A DNA stretch of 14,951 bases from Lachnoclostridium sp. UBA1308 (GCA_002307215.1 DBTU01000052.1:19551-34501), one strand, 5' to 3'. Numbered from the stretch's first letter, positions 6,489 to 14,771 are shown. The notes: a model not told the origin generated them from the letters alone. Numbers and translations are program-made.

Positions 6489-7520
6489 TTAGGTTTTCTT
6501 TTTAAAAATATCATCCAACTGCACCATTAAGGACTGTAGTGTACTTACTACCTTTTTGTAATCCATTCTCTTGGGACCGATAATCCCGACTTTACCGTAA
6601 ATACCTTCTTCAATTTCATAAGTTGCCGTTACAACAGAGCATTCCTTCATGGAATCAACCGGAGTTTCATCTCCGATAAACACTTGAATTCCCCTGCTCT
6701 CCTCATCCTCCATCTTATCCTGGATGAACTCTGATAGAGCTTTCTTTTCTTCCAAGGTATAAAGTAAGCCACTGGCTTGATCCTTATCACTAAGCTCCGG
6801 ATATTTCAGGATATTGGTTGTTCCCGAAGTGAATACCTCAAAATCATCATCATCTGCTACTGCTTGCATAATTGCATCCAGAATATCATTAACAATGGTT
6901 CGATATTCCCCTGCTTGCTCCTTCATCTGAGTGATAACCGGAAGATTTATCTCTCCGAGATCAAGCCCTTGCAAAAAGGTGTTTATAATAATATTTAATT
7001 TCAGTAAAACTTCCTTATCTAAGGGTGATGCTAAGCTAATGATTTTATTGTTTACAATATTTCGTTCAAATACTATGACCGCAAGTAGCTGATTAGCATC
7101 AACCTCCGTCAGCTGGATGAATTTAACCTTCTTCTTATACTGCGGCGTGGTTACCATAGTTGTATACTGGGTATTCACTGCCAGAAGCTTTGCCACCTGT
7201 TGTAATAGATTTTCAAGTCGATCGGCTTTTTCTAACAGTAATTCCTTCATATCTTCTACTTCTTGAACCTTATCATGCAATAGCATATCAACATAGAGCC
7301 GGTAACCTCTATCCGAAGGAATACGTCCCGCCGAAGTATGGGGCTGTAAAATGTAACCCAATTCCTCTAAATCCGCCATTTCATTTCGAATGGTTGCTGA
7401 ACTCAAATTCAGATCTGCAAATTTTGAAATAGTTCTGGATCCCACAGGTTCACCGGTTTCTAAATAGTTTCGAATGATCGCCTGCAGTATTTTTAATTTT
7501 CTTTCTTCTAATTGCTGCAT
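6489..7520 (-). CDS. hrcA: Heat-inducible transcription repressor HrcA
   Basis: The 343-aa repressor binds the CIRCE operator and, in the family, needs GroEL to stay active, so unfolded protein relieves repression. The N-terminal winged helix-turn-helix includes EPVGSRTISK, SSATIRNEMADLEELGY (40-56) and the very conserved HTSAGRIPSDRGYRLYV (61-77). The rest is the GAF-like and dimerisation part, ending in a typical GPKRMDYKKVVSTLQSLMVQL. I start at the ATG at 7520, with GAGG six bases upstream. A TTG two codons earlier directly abuts that GAGG and is unlikely. It heads the operon, and its own promoter carries CIRCE, so it represses itself and grpE-dnaK-dnaJ. Confidence 0.97.
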   Translation of the reverse strand: MQQLEERKLKILQAIIRNYLETGEPVGSRTISKFADLNLSSATIRNEMADLEELGYILQPHTSAGRIPSDRGYRLYVDMLLHDKVQEVEDMKELLLEKADRLENLLQQVAKLLAVNTQYTTMVTTPQYKKKVKFIQLTEVDANQLLAVIVFERNIVNNKIISLASPLDKEVLLKLNIIINTFLQGLDLGEINLPVITQMKEQAGEYRTIVNDILDAIMQAVADDDDFEVFTSGTTNILKYPELSDKDQASGLLYTLEEKKALSEFIQDKMEDEESRGIQVFIGDETPVDSMKECSVVTATYEIEEGIYGKVGIIGPKRMDYKKVVSTLQSLMVQLDDIFKKKT

Positions 7521-7575
7521 AATCAACCTCGCTTCTCAGAAAAGGTATATTCATTCCTCAGTTATTTCAATATTG

Positions 7576-7602
7576 TTAGCACTCATTGATGGAGAGTGCT
7601 AA
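7576..7602. promoter_or_regulatory. CIRCE operator (HrcA binding site)
   Basis: TTAGCACTC (7576-7584), nine bases, GAGTGCTAA (7594-7602): an exact match to the CIRCE consensus, extended by one more G-C pair outside. It lies right after the predicted start site of the hrcA promoter and about 55 bases before the hrcA ATG. Confidence 0.98.
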
Positions 7603-7613
7603 CATCTATATAT

Positions 7614-7642
7614 AAAATATCACTCTGTTTTTCGTTTGTCAA
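7614..7642 (-). promoter_or_regulatory. Sigma-A promoter of the hrcA operon
   Basis: On the minus strand: perfect TTGACA (7642-7637), 17-base spacer, TATTTT (7619-7614). The expected start, near 7607, is just before CIRCE. A vegetative promoter with CIRCE at the start of the transcript is the standard layout for class I heat-shock operons. Confidence 0.85.
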
Positions 7643-7677
7643 GGCTATTTTTATTAATTATTTGTTAAATGCTGTGT

Positions 7678-7825
7678 ATAAAAGCACCCCATCATTTTTT
7701 TATGATAGAGTGCGCTCTAATTCCAGAACAAAGTGCCAGCTTGCTGACGCTTTCGCGCCCGAGCGGATTGCAAATCAATAAATTTTCTCGCCGCGTGGTG
7801 CGCATCCACAGCGGGGTGTTTTTAT
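7678..7825. repeat. Folded intergenic element upstream of the hrcA promoter
   Basis: Outer arms ATAAAAGCACCCC (7678-7690) and GGGGTGTTTTTAT (7813-7825) pair over 13 bp with one G-T pair that exists only on the plus strand. Inside are ATCAT/ATGAT around six Ts, CAGC-TT-GCTG, CGC/GCG and a strong hairpin CCGCGTGG with CCAC-A-GCGG (7791-7814). On the minus strand the sequence contains GC-GAAA-GC (within 7749-7757), the same mini-hairpin seen at 2320-2327 and 14925-14932. It lies between two minus-strand transcription units and is GC-richer than the surrounding spacer. Plus-strand frames across it look spurious. Probably a small dispersed repeat; function unknown. Confidence 0.5.
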
Positions 7826-7856
7826 GTAAAAGGACGCAATTTCCTATTACATAAGA

Positions 7857-7886
7857 AAATAGCCCCCGTAGGAACGGAGGCTATTT
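7857..7886 (-). terminator. Rho-independent terminator of the wall-anchored protein gene
   Basis: AAATAGCC-C-CCGT (7857-7869) pairs with ACGG-A-GGCTATTT (7874-7886) around a 4-base loop. The only odd position is a G-U pair on the minus strand but a C-A mismatch on the plus strand, fixing the transcribed strand. On the minus strand TTTTCTTAT follows. It begins ten bases after the stop codon. Confidence 0.85.
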
Positions 7887-7896
7887 AGGCTATGTA

Positions 7897-8658
7897 TTAT
7901 TCTGCAATTGTCTTGCGTCTTTTCAGTACTACTGTGCCTGTCAACATAACAGCTGCACCGGCTATAAAGTATAATGCAAAGGAAGTTGATCCAGTCTTAG
8001 GAGCATCTGAAGCTTTAGTGTCTGTAGTTGCTGCATCTGTTGCTGCATCTGTTGCTCCAAAATCCTCAACAGATATAAGTGATTGATCTGAATCTCCGTC
8101 TGTTAATAACATTGAAAAAGCCGAAAAATCACCATCTTCAAAATCTACAACTGTCGAACCGTTTGCTAAAGTAAGTGCATTGCCATCAGCATCCAATAAC
8201 TGCACATTATCAATATAAAAATCATTCAAATTTCCTGACCAGTTCATGAATAAATAAGCACCGCCCGTTGCATCCTTTGTAAAGCCCATACCATCAACGA
8301 AGGTCTCTTTAAAGGTAACAGTTGCGGTTGAATTCTCCGCATCGGATGCTTCCCAACTTCCACCCTGATACCATACTAAACCATCTTCACCGATTTTAGC
8401 GCCTATACCACCACCGTTCCATGCTTCAAGCTTAGATCCGTCAGGACTAGCTACAGTAACATCAAGGGTTATTGCTCTTATCTGGTCAAGATTAGAAGCG
8501 CCGACCAAATCAATGGCACTGATCAGAACCTTAGCAATCATACCTCCATCTTGCTTGTCAATAAATAAAGCCTTTCCGGTTGCTGCGCTGGCAGGGACTG
8601 CTGCAAATAGTAATGTTAAAGCAGCTGTAACCGCTAATACTTTCTTTAATAATCTCAT
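7897..8658 (-). CDS. Secreted protein with C-terminal PKTG sortase signal, possible carbohydrate-binding domain
   Basis: A 253-aa exported protein of unknown function. Residues 1-25 are a classical signal peptide (RLLKK, hydrophobic core, likely cleavage after ASA). Residues about 27-195 form a beta-rich, Gly- and Trp-containing region (WNGGGIGAKIGEDGLVWYQGG, with FYIDNVQLLDADGNAL later) resembling jelly-roll carbohydrate-binding modules; this is a pattern impression, not a proven assignment. A Thr/Ala/Asp spacer with an ATDA repeat precedes the wall-sorting signal: APKTG (219-223), a hydrophobic segment and KRRK. PKTG differs from canonical LPXTG but is common in clostridia. I start at 8658 (GGAGG nine bases upstream); the longer frame adds a non-signal extension. 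It has its own promoter and terminator and sits between hemW and hrcA, which are usually adjacent, so it looks inserted. Confidence 0.85.
   Translation of the reverse strand: MRLLKKVLAVTAALTLLFAAVPASAATGKALFIDKQDGGMIAKVLISAIDLVGASNLDQIRAITLDVTVASPDGSKLEAWNGGGIGAKIGEDGLVWYQGGSWEASDAENSTATVTFKETFVDGMGFTKDATGGAYLFMNWSGNLNDFYIDNVQLLDADGNALTLANGSTVVDFEDGDFSAFSMLLTDGDSDQSLISVEDFGATDAATDAATTDTKASDAPKTGSTSFALYFIAGAAVMLTGTVVLKRRKTIAE
8027..8056 (-). repeat. 12-bp tandem repeat inside the wall-protein gene
   Basis: Two and a half copies of GTTGCTGCATCT (plus-strand reading). On the coding strand it encodes the ATDA repeat in the linker before the sorting signal. In-frame slippage here would change linker length without breaking the gene. 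Confidence 0.8.
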
Positions 8659-8711
8659 TGTAAATCTCCTCCTCAAATATATATTTTTGAGTACGGATAT
8701 CCCGCACAATT

Positions 8712-8725
8712 AATACATATGTATT
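8712..8725. promoter_or_regulatory. 14-bp palindrome in the wall-protein gene leader
   Basis: AATACATATGTATT is a perfect palindrome about 60 bases downstream of the predicted start and 54 bases before the start codon. It could be a regulator binding site or chance in AT-rich DNA. Confidence 0.3.
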
Positions 8726-8791
8726 TTAGCAAATAAATAATGGTATGTACATTGGCAAAACGCATAATTATATGATTGTTTTTTTGTGCAT

Positions 8792-8820
8792 ATTATAAGC
8801 ATAAACAAATCAAATGTAAT
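8792..8820 (-). promoter_or_regulatory. Promoter of the wall-anchored protein gene
   Basis: On the minus strand: ATTACA (8820-8815), 17-base spacer, perfect TATAAT (8797-8792). It begins about 20 bases after the hemW stop and would give a leader of about 125 bases. I see no clear hemW terminator before it. Confidence 0.65.
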
Positions 8821-8838
8821 ATCATTGCACCATATATG

Positions 8839-10167
8839 TTAGTTAAGCAAAAATTTGACGAAAACATAATTACTAACATCAATACCAAATTCGGTCAATA
8901 GGATATTATCTCCCTCTACAACCAATAAGCTGTCCCGAACCAAATGCTTGATAATCTCGCCGTAAACACTGTCAATATCTACTCCGAATCTATCAAGGAA
9001 GTCGGTTCTGCTGATGCCGGCAACCATCCTAAGACCAAGAAACATGAATTCCTCCATCTTCTGTGGTTGAGTCAGACGCTGTATATCTTCTCTAATTCCT
9101 ACGGAATCCATGATGCTAATAGGCTGCGTTTTCATAATCGTATTTAATGATCTATTCACAATCAGTTCTTCTTTATACAAATTACATCGTTCAATATATT
9201 GTGCAATATCGTGCACATTTGAGATTCTTGCGTCATCAAGTAATGATGAAGCACCTAATCCAACTCCCAGATAATCCTTCCCCGTCCAATATATGCTATT
9301 ATGCTGACATTCAAATTCTTCTTTTGCATAATTCGATATTTCATAACGATGATATCCGTGCTTTTGGAGTATTTCCTTCGTATTACTATAAATTAGGCGG
9401 TCTGTGTCCTCGTCCGGCAAATCTTTATATCCTACTGTACCTTCCCGATACCTATTATAGAATTTCGTCCCTTCTTCAACAATCAGACTGTAGGCAGAAA
9501 TATGCTCCGGATTAAGTTCAATTACTTTATTTAGTGTATTCTCCCATGAACCGAGGGTTTGTGACGGAATTGCAGATATTAAATCAATATTGATATTACC
9601 AAAGCCAAGGCTTCTGGCTAATCGATAATTTTCCTCGAATTGTTCGTAGGTATGGATTCTTCCAAGCAGGGCTAATTCATCGTTATTTACCGATTGCAGA
9701 CCAAAGCTCAGACGGTTTATACCAAGTCTTTGATAAGTCCGTAGCTTATCCTCATCAATTGTACCCGGATTGATTTCAATCGTCACTTCCGGATTCGCGC
9801 GGTTAATATGGAATACACGATTTACAGCCTCCATAATACGTTCGATATGGACGGCGTTAATGTAGGAAGGAGTTCCTCCACCGATAAATATCGTTGAAAC
9901 CTTATATTGATCCGTCGTTCCACCATACTGTTCTATCTCGGTCAACAAAGCATCTATATATTTACTAACTGTTTCCTTGGACGCCGGAGAAGATAGAAAA
10001 TCGCAGTAATCGCATTTTTTTGCGCAAAAAGGAATATGGATGTATAACCCAAGATCTTTTCTTTCCGCTTTACAAATGTCTGATAAATCATTGTTTCCTA
10101 CATTGCTGATGTCTGTATCATTATTGCTTTTCGCTTTATTGATATCTGTATCATTATTTTTCTCCAT
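8839..10167 (-). CDS. hemW: Radical SAM protein HemW (haem chaperone family; formerly HemN-like)
   Basis: A 442-aa radical-SAM protein. The cluster-binding motif CAKKCDYC gives C48, C52 and C55; the next position is F57 rather than the fourth Cys of true HemN, placing it with HemW, a haem-binding chaperone rather than coproporphyrinogen oxidase. Other marks are YIHIPFC, GGGTPS (96-101), the ENPEHISAYSL-type strand and the HemW haem-binding motif HNxxYW (HNSIYW), then the C-terminal HemW domain with EFMFLGLRM. It is longer than the usual roughly 380 aa, partly because of a 39-residue hydrophilic N-terminal extension with two NNDTDI copies. The start has AGGT about seven bases upstream. It follows lepA across a 221-bp spacer. 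Confidence 0.93.
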   Translation of the reverse strand: MEKNNDTDINKAKSNNDTDISNVGNNDLSDICKAERKDLGLYIHIPFCAKKCDYCDFLSSPASKETVSKYIDALLTEIEQYGGTTDQYKVSTIFIGGGTPSYINAVHIERIMEAVNRVFHINRANPEVTIEINPGTIDEDKLRTYQRLGINRLSFGLQSVNNDELALLGRIHTYEQFEENYRLARSLGFGNINIDLISAIPSQTLGSWENTLNKVIELNPEHISAYSLIVEEGTKFYNRYREGTVGYKDLPDEDTDRLIYSNTKEILQKHGYHRYEISNYAKEEFECQHNSIYWTGKDYLGVGLGASSLLDDARISNVHDIAQYIERCNLYKEELIVNRSLNTIMKTQPISIMDSVGIREDIQRLTQPQKMEEFMFLGLRMVAGISRTDFLDRFGVDIDSVYGEIIKHLVRDSLLVVEGDNILLTEFGIDVSNYVFVKFLLN

Positions 10168-10194
10168 TTTTGTACCTGTCCATTCTTTTTATAG

Positions 10195-10307
10195 CTTATC
10201 TATTCGCAAGAAAAGCTGTTTCATTATCCATTACTTCAGAAGAACGCATCTTTTTGCTAAGTGCTCTTTCAGAATTTACGAATATCAAAACAGCTTTATC
10301 TTATCTA
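10195..10307. repeat. Possible small insertion in the lepA-hemW spacer
   Basis: A perfect 8-bp direct repeat CTTATCTA (10195-10202 and 10300-10307) flanks 97 bp containing a perfect 10-bp inverted repeat, AAAGCTGTTT (10212-10221) and AAACAGCTTT (10288-10297). The inverted repeat is not symmetrically placed at the ends, so a true MITE is less convincing than in the dnaK-dnaJ spacer. No gene is visible in this spacer. Confidence 0.3.
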
Positions 10308-10388
10308 ATTAAAATAACTGATTAACCAACATAGCAATACAGGATACAGGTGCGTTTCTCTCCTGTAATCAAGGAATCAATCATAAAA

Positions 10389-12200
10389 TTAGTTTTCATC
10401 CAGTTTTAAAACGCTCATAAATGCTTTTTGCGGTATCTCAACATTACCTACCTGACGCATTCTCTTCTTGCCTTCCTTCTGTTTCTCTAAAAGCTTTTTC
10501 TTACGCGTAATATCTCCGCCGTAGCACTTGGCAAGTACATCCTTACGCATCGCTTTCACAGTCTCTCTGGCAATAACCTTACTTCCGACCGCTGCTTGAA
10601 TCGGGATTTCGAATAATTGTCTCGGTATTTCATCCTTCAGCTTCTCACATATTCTTCTGCCTCGCTCATAAGCGCTTTCTGCATGAACGATAAAGGTTAG
10701 AGCATCTACCTCTTCTCTATTAATCAGAATATCCAGCTTAACAAGTTCCGAACGAACATAGCCCTTTAATTCATAATCAAAGGAGGCATAACCTTTTGAT
10801 CTGGATTTTAAAGCATCAAAGAAATCATAAATTATCTCATTTAGGGGTAACTCATATTTTAGTAAAGCTCGGGTCGTCTCCATATACTCCATCCCAAGAT
10901 ATACACCGCGTCGCTCCTGACACAGAGTCATAATGGATCCGACATAATCGGTCGTTACCATAATTTCTGCAGAAACAATCGGTTCTTCCATATAATCGAT
11001 GACCGAGGGATCGGGAAGATTTGTCGGATTTGTGATATCAATCACTTCACCATCCGTCTTGTGTATCTTATATATAACACTTGGCGCAGTAGTCACAAGA
11101 TCCAGATTGTATTCGCGCTCCAATCTTTCTTGAATGATTTCAAGATGCAGCAGTCCGAGAAATCCACATCGGAAGCCAAATCCAAGTGCAACCGAAGTCT
11201 CCGGCTCAAATTGCAGAGAAGCATCATTTAACTGAAGCTTCTCAATTGCATCACGCAGATCAAGATATTTCGCTCCATCGGCCGGATACATTCCGCAGTA
11301 TACCATCGGATGTACCTTCTTGTAACCGGGTAAGGGCTGTGCACACGGATTTGCGTTTTCCGTTACCGTATCACCGACACGTGTATCCCTTACATTCTTT
11401 AAGCTGGCGGTAATGTAACCTACCATTCCTGCACTCAGTTCATCCGTCGGAACGAATTGTCCCGGTCCAAAGATTCCAAGCTCAACCACATCGGCAACTG
11501 CCCCGGTAGCCATCATCTTGATCTCGGTTCCGCGTCTTACGGTGCCTTCTTTTATCCTGCAAAAAACAATGACTCCTTTATACGAATCATAAACCGAATC
11601 GAAGATCAACGCCTGAAGCGGGGCAAAACGATCCCCCTTCGGTGGCTGGATTCTTGCTACAATCTGTTCAAGTACCTCTTCTATATTAATTCCCACTTTT
11701 GCCGAAATCAGCGGTGCATCATGGGCTTCCAGCCCTATAACATCTTCAATTTCTGCAATTACCCGTGCCGGATCGGCACTCGGGAGATCAATTTTATTAA
11801 TTACAGGCATAATATCAAGATTATGATCAAGTGCAAGATATACATTTGCCAATGTCTGCGCCTCTATTCCCTGAGCAGCATCAACAACAAGTATTGCACC
11901 CTCACAAGCGGCGAGGCTTCGGGATACCTCATAATTAAAATCCACATGTCCCGGTGTATCGATTAAATTAAATATATATTCTTCTCCATCCTTGGCCTTA
12001 TAAACGGTACATACCGTCTGAGCCTTGATGGTTATTCCTCTTTCTCTCTCCAAATCCATGTTATCAAGTACCTGTGCCTGCATCTCTCTGCTGGTGAGAA
12101 GACCTGTCATTTCAATAATTCGGTCTGCAAGGGTAGATTTACCGTGATCAATATGGGCGATAATACAGAAATTTCTTAGTTTACTTTGGTCTAAGGCCAT
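10389..12200 (-). CDS. lepA: Elongation factor 4 (LepA)
   Basis: The 603-aa translational GTPase acts on ribosomes and is linked to 30S biogenesis and back-translocation. GTPase motifs are complete: G1 AHIDHGKST (15-23), G2 RGIT (54-57), G3 DTPGH (81-85), G4 NKID (135-138) and G5 SAK. Domains II, III and V follow, and the LepA-specific C-terminal domain ends with RQVGNVEIPQKAFMSVLK. I start at 12200 (MALDQSKLRNF), where AGGAGG stands six bases before the ATG; the longer open frame has no family match upstream. It has its own promoter and is separated from spoIIP by 125 bp, so it can be expressed in vegetative cells although the upstream genes are sporulation-specific. Confidence 0.98.
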   Translation of the reverse strand: MALDQSKLRNFCIIAHIDHGKSTLADRIIEMTGLLTSREMQAQVLDNMDLERERGITIKAQTVCTVYKAKDGEEYIFNLIDTPGHVDFNYEVSRSLAACEGAILVVDAAQGIEAQTLANVYLALDHNLDIMPVINKIDLPSADPARVIAEIEDVIGLEAHDAPLISAKVGINIEEVLEQIVARIQPPKGDRFAPLQALIFDSVYDSYKGVIVFCRIKEGTVRRGTEIKMMATGAVADVVELGIFGPGQFVPTDELSAGMVGYITASLKNVRDTRVGDTVTENANPCAQPLPGYKKVHPMVYCGMYPADGAKYLDLRDAIEKLQLNDASLQFEPETSVALGFGFRCGFLGLLHLEIIQERLEREYNLDLVTTAPSVIYKIHKTDGEVIDITNPTNLPDPSVIDYMEEPIVSAEIMVTTDYVGSIMTLCQERRGVYLGMEYMETTRALLKYELPLNEIIYDFFDALKSRSKGYASFDYELKGYVRSELVKLDILINREEVDALTFIVHAESAYERGRRICEKLKDEIPRQLFEIPIQAAVGSKVIARETVKAMRKDVLAKCYGGDITRKKKLLEKQKEGKKRMRQVGNVEIPQKAFMSVLKLDEN

Positions 12201-12249
12201 TATAATCCTCCTGGGTATCTGACAATTCTTTATGCTTTTTATCTGTATG

Positions 12250-12278
12250 ATTATAACATAACGCTTTCTAAGTAGCAA
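12250..12278 (-). promoter_or_regulatory. Extended -10 sigma-A promoter of lepA
   Basis: On the minus strand: TTGCTA (12278-12273), 17-base spacer, TATAAT (12255-12250) preceded by TGT, which gives an extended -10. It implies a leader of about 40 bases to the lepA ATG. Confidence 0.8.
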
Positions 12279-12325
12279 GATAAGGAGTTGTCCGAACTTT
12301 TATTACTGCGTTTAGATGAAAACCT

Positions 12326-13690
12326 CTATTCACCCTTTAGTACATGGTCCAGTACTTTGGCAAAGGGAGCCATGGCATTCTTGGCAGATTCCAGCGTATT
12401 TCCCTCTGTCCCAAGCTCCATCAAAATACTTTTGGGGCGCACATTCAAATTGTAACGGTAGCTTTTTAAATAGTTTTTGCAAAACAGTTTTGGATACAGC
12501 TCATAGGATTTCAACTGCAACTGTAAGCTAAAAGCAAGATTTCCCTGAAGATTCGGATTCTCGAGATAAGATATTGGACCGTTCTGATCTCTACTGAGAC
12601 CATTAAACAGCATGATTCTGGCAGTTTCTCTTCCGTCTACATTGATGGTTCTTGCATCCCCGGAATCTCTATGTAAATCAATTACTACTTCAATGGATGG
12701 ATTTTCACTTAGCGTTTTATCCAGCCCATCCTCAGCCACACTGTAGGCATAACTCCGATCTAATTTTCCATCCACGATATCATAAGTTGTTGTATCATGG
12801 ATTACATTATAACCATAATCATTTTCCAGTATATCGGTAAGATAGGTTCCGACGCCGACTACCGTATCCTCCGGGTGACCTGCTCTGCTATCAATAAATG
12901 CTTCCTGAGAGTGTGTATGGTAAATCAATATCTGCGGAATACTGCTATCTTGTTTCATCGTCATATCCATACCTGTAAGTTTTTCGGCATCAAACACTTT
13001 ATTGGTCACTTTTGTAGAAGAGTCAACAATATAAAAATTCTTCACCAGAAAATTAACATCCTTTAGTTGATCAGCCGTAAATTCAATCACTGTGTTTGAT
13101 TCGGTAGTCTGGGTGCTCTCCGCAGACGAAGCATCATCCTCGTAATATACTTCTCCATCCTCATAACCGATTTGAAGTTGATCTCCCTCTGAAGAATTAG
13201 TATCCTCCACCATCTCCGAATTGAAAACCGCTCCATTTGTCAACACATATTCCATACTTAGATATTGTTCCGATACCTCGTAAATTCTAAGCTCATTATG
13301 AATGTCATTACTATTCATGGCTTCAGCAGAATCCTCTGTATCTGAACTTATAGGATTCACCGGTACATTCGAGTAAGCCTGTGCTTCCATTGTCCAAGAA
13401 GAAGCTTCCTTTGTATACTTATCAAGAGCAAGCCCATCTGCTAGGAGTCCAATCGGAAAAATATTATGTTCTGTATTGGCACTATAACTAATCAGTGAAG
13501 ACCCACTCTCCACTACTTTACAGCAAAGTCCGGAAAATATGGCATCTGATAGCTTCGAATCTGCTTGGCCAACATTATCCGAAAAGGATAATACCGCAAA
13601 GCGAATGATAAGATATACGGATACCACTATAATACCGGACCAGATAATCGGATATATTCTTTTTCTCAGCCTGTTTTGAAGTTTTTTCAT
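12326..13690 (-). CDS. spoIIP: Stage II sporulation protein P (SpoIIP), cell-wall hydrolase
   Basis: The 454-aa membrane-anchored amidase/endopeptidase works, in the family, with SpoIID and SpoIIM to thin septal peptidoglycan and drive engulfment of the forespore. A basic N-terminus and one transmembrane helix (about 13-33) lead to an acidic, low-complexity extracytoplasmic region (about 105-200) and the C-terminal SpoIIP domain (about 210-454). Catalytic and zinc-type motifs are visible: YHTHSQE (257-263), VIDLHRDSG (336-344) and MELGTEGNT (424-432). I start at 13690 because GGAGG stands five bases upstream; the ATG 16 codons earlier has no such site. The normal neighbour is gpr, 113 bp upstream. 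I found no convincing sigma-E promoter in that gap, so cotranscription with gpr is possible. Confidence 0.95.
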   Translation of the reverse strand: MKKLQNRLRKRIYPIIWSGIIVVSVYLIIRFAVLSFSDNVGQADSKLSDAIFSGLCCKVVESGSSLISYSANTEHNIFPIGLLADGLALDKYTKEASSWTMEAQAYSNVPVNPISSDTEDSAEAMNSNDIHNELRIYEVSEQYLSMEYVLTNGAVFNSEMVEDTNSSEGDQLQIGYEDGEVYYEDDASSAESTQTTESNTVIEFTADQLKDVNFLVKNFYIVDSSTKVTNKVFDAEKLTGMDMTMKQDSSIPQILIYHTHSQEAFIDSRAGHPEDTVVGVGTYLTDILENDYGYNVIHDTTTYDIVDGKLDRSYAYSVAEDGLDKTLSENPSIEVVIDLHRDSGDARTINVDGRETARIMLFNGLSRDQNGPISYLENPNLQGNLAFSLQLQLKSYELYPKLFCKNYLKSYRYNLNVRPKSILMELGTEGNTLESAKNAMAPFAKVLDHVLKGE

Positions 13691-13803
13691 TACTGCCTCC
13701 ATGATAAGCAAACGACATTCTTTTGATGCCTTATTCATTATATTCGGAAGGCTTGTATATATTACTCATTTATGATGGCACGGGTTGTACTAAACCCAAT
13801 TCG

Positions 13804-14715
13804 CTACATTGCCTGAGCAAAGCAGGAATTCAGCGCCTCAGATACTGTAAAGCTGATACGTTTGATCGATTCATCGATGTTTTTAGGGGTTACAAACATA
13901 TTATCAATTTGCTGCTCTCTTATTTCGGTAATGAACTTATCAATATCCTCCTCTCCAAATCCGGTATTTTTCATATATCCGGTAAGTGCATCCGCTACAA
14001 TGGTCGCAGCATCCACTACGGTAGGAACTCCAAGTGCGATGACTTTCGTACCAAGACTTGCTTCATCAATGGCCTTTCGGTTATTTCCCACTCCCGAGCC
14101 CGGACTGATTCCCGTATCCGTCAATTGGATGGTCGTATTGACACGGCTGACACTTCTGGAAGCCAATGCATCAATTACAATCAAAAGCTTCGGCTTTGTT
14201 TCCTTAATAATTCCCTTAATAATCTCTACTGTTTCCATCCCTGTCTGAGCCATAACACCAGGAGAAATGGCGCTTACATTTCCAAGATGATTTTTCTTTT
14301 GAAATTCATTACCATATTCATTGATAAGATGTCTGGTAATAAAAAGATTATCGACAACCTGCGGCCCTAATGCATCCGGCGTAACATCGCGGTTACCCAG
14401 GCCCACCACCAGTATCTCCTCTCTCTTTAAATCTCCAGCAAGCTTCTTTAATTGCCTTGATATTTCCTCCGAGACAGGCTTGCAATAGCTCTCATCTGCC
14501 CGGTCAATATCCGGCGCTTCTATTGTAATATAAGTACCGATCGGTCTCTGCATTGCCTTGGCACCCTTTTCATCCTTAATTACCACCGTTGAAACCTTGA
14601 TATTGTTCTTTTCATCATGATCCTCCGTCAAAATGACGCCTTTAATCTCAACGTCATCCTCCGGGAAACTTTCCCTTACCTCTAGAGCTAAGTCGGTTCT
14701 GATTTTACTATTCAA
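13804..14715 (-). CDS. gpr: Germination protease GPR (probable TTG start)
   Basis: An A25 aspartic-type protease, made as a zymogen in the forespore, that degrades small acid-soluble spore proteins at germination. The product (303 aa from the TTG) starts MNSKIRTDLALEVRE; family members share RTDLA near the N-terminus, where the propeptide lies. Conserved blocks include VVGLGNRDVTPDALGP (103-118), SPGVMAQTG (151-159), VIDALASRSVSRVNTTIQ (180-197), SPGSGVGN (204-211) and GVPTVVDAATI (229-239). I chose TTG at 14715 because GGAGG lies nine bases before it. The ATG at 14766 gives 320 aa but has no ribosome binding site and would sit almost at the predicted transcript start. The start is therefore likely but not certain. 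Confidence 0.93.
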   Translation of the reverse strand: MNSKIRTDLALEVRESFPEDDVEIKGVILTEDHDEKNNIKVSTVVIKDEKGAKAMQRPIGTYITIEAPDIDRADESYCKPVSEEISRQLKKLAGDLKREEILVVGLGNRDVTPDALGPQVVDNLFITRHLINEYGNEFQKKNHLGNVSAISPGVMAQTGMETVEIIKGIIKETKPKLLIVIDALASRSVSRVNTTIQLTDTGISPGSGVGNNRKAIDEASLGTKVIALGVPTVVDAATIVADALTGYMKNTGFGEEDIDKFITEIREQQIDNMFVTPKNIDESIKRISFTVSEALNSCFAQAM

Positions 14716-14771
14716 TTTGTGCTTCCTCCAAGACATACATTTGATATGCTTATTTTCTACAGACATTCTAA

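Noticed and set aside
7669..7854. 61-codon plus-strand frame across the folded element upstream of hrcA
   Set aside because: It follows the inverted-repeat structure exactly, has no ribosome binding site, and reads through hairpin arms; probably a spurious frame of a repeat.
8659..8709. 17-residue N-terminal extension of the wall-anchored protein
   Set aside because: It would place charged residues before a perfectly good signal peptide; GGAGG supports the internal ATG.
11457..11966. 169-codon plus-strand open frame opposite lepA
   Set aside because: Shadow of lepA; no independent support.
12201..12278. 26-residue N-terminal extension of LepA
   Set aside because: Contains the lepA promoter and ribosome binding site; the family starts at MALDQSKLRNF.
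13786..13803. Terminator after gpr (GGGTT/AACCC hairpin)
   Set aside because: Only a 5-bp stem with no T-run; not enough to call.
13723..14370. 215-codon plus-strand open frame opposite gpr
   Set aside because: Shadow of gpr; low-complexity translation with no family features.
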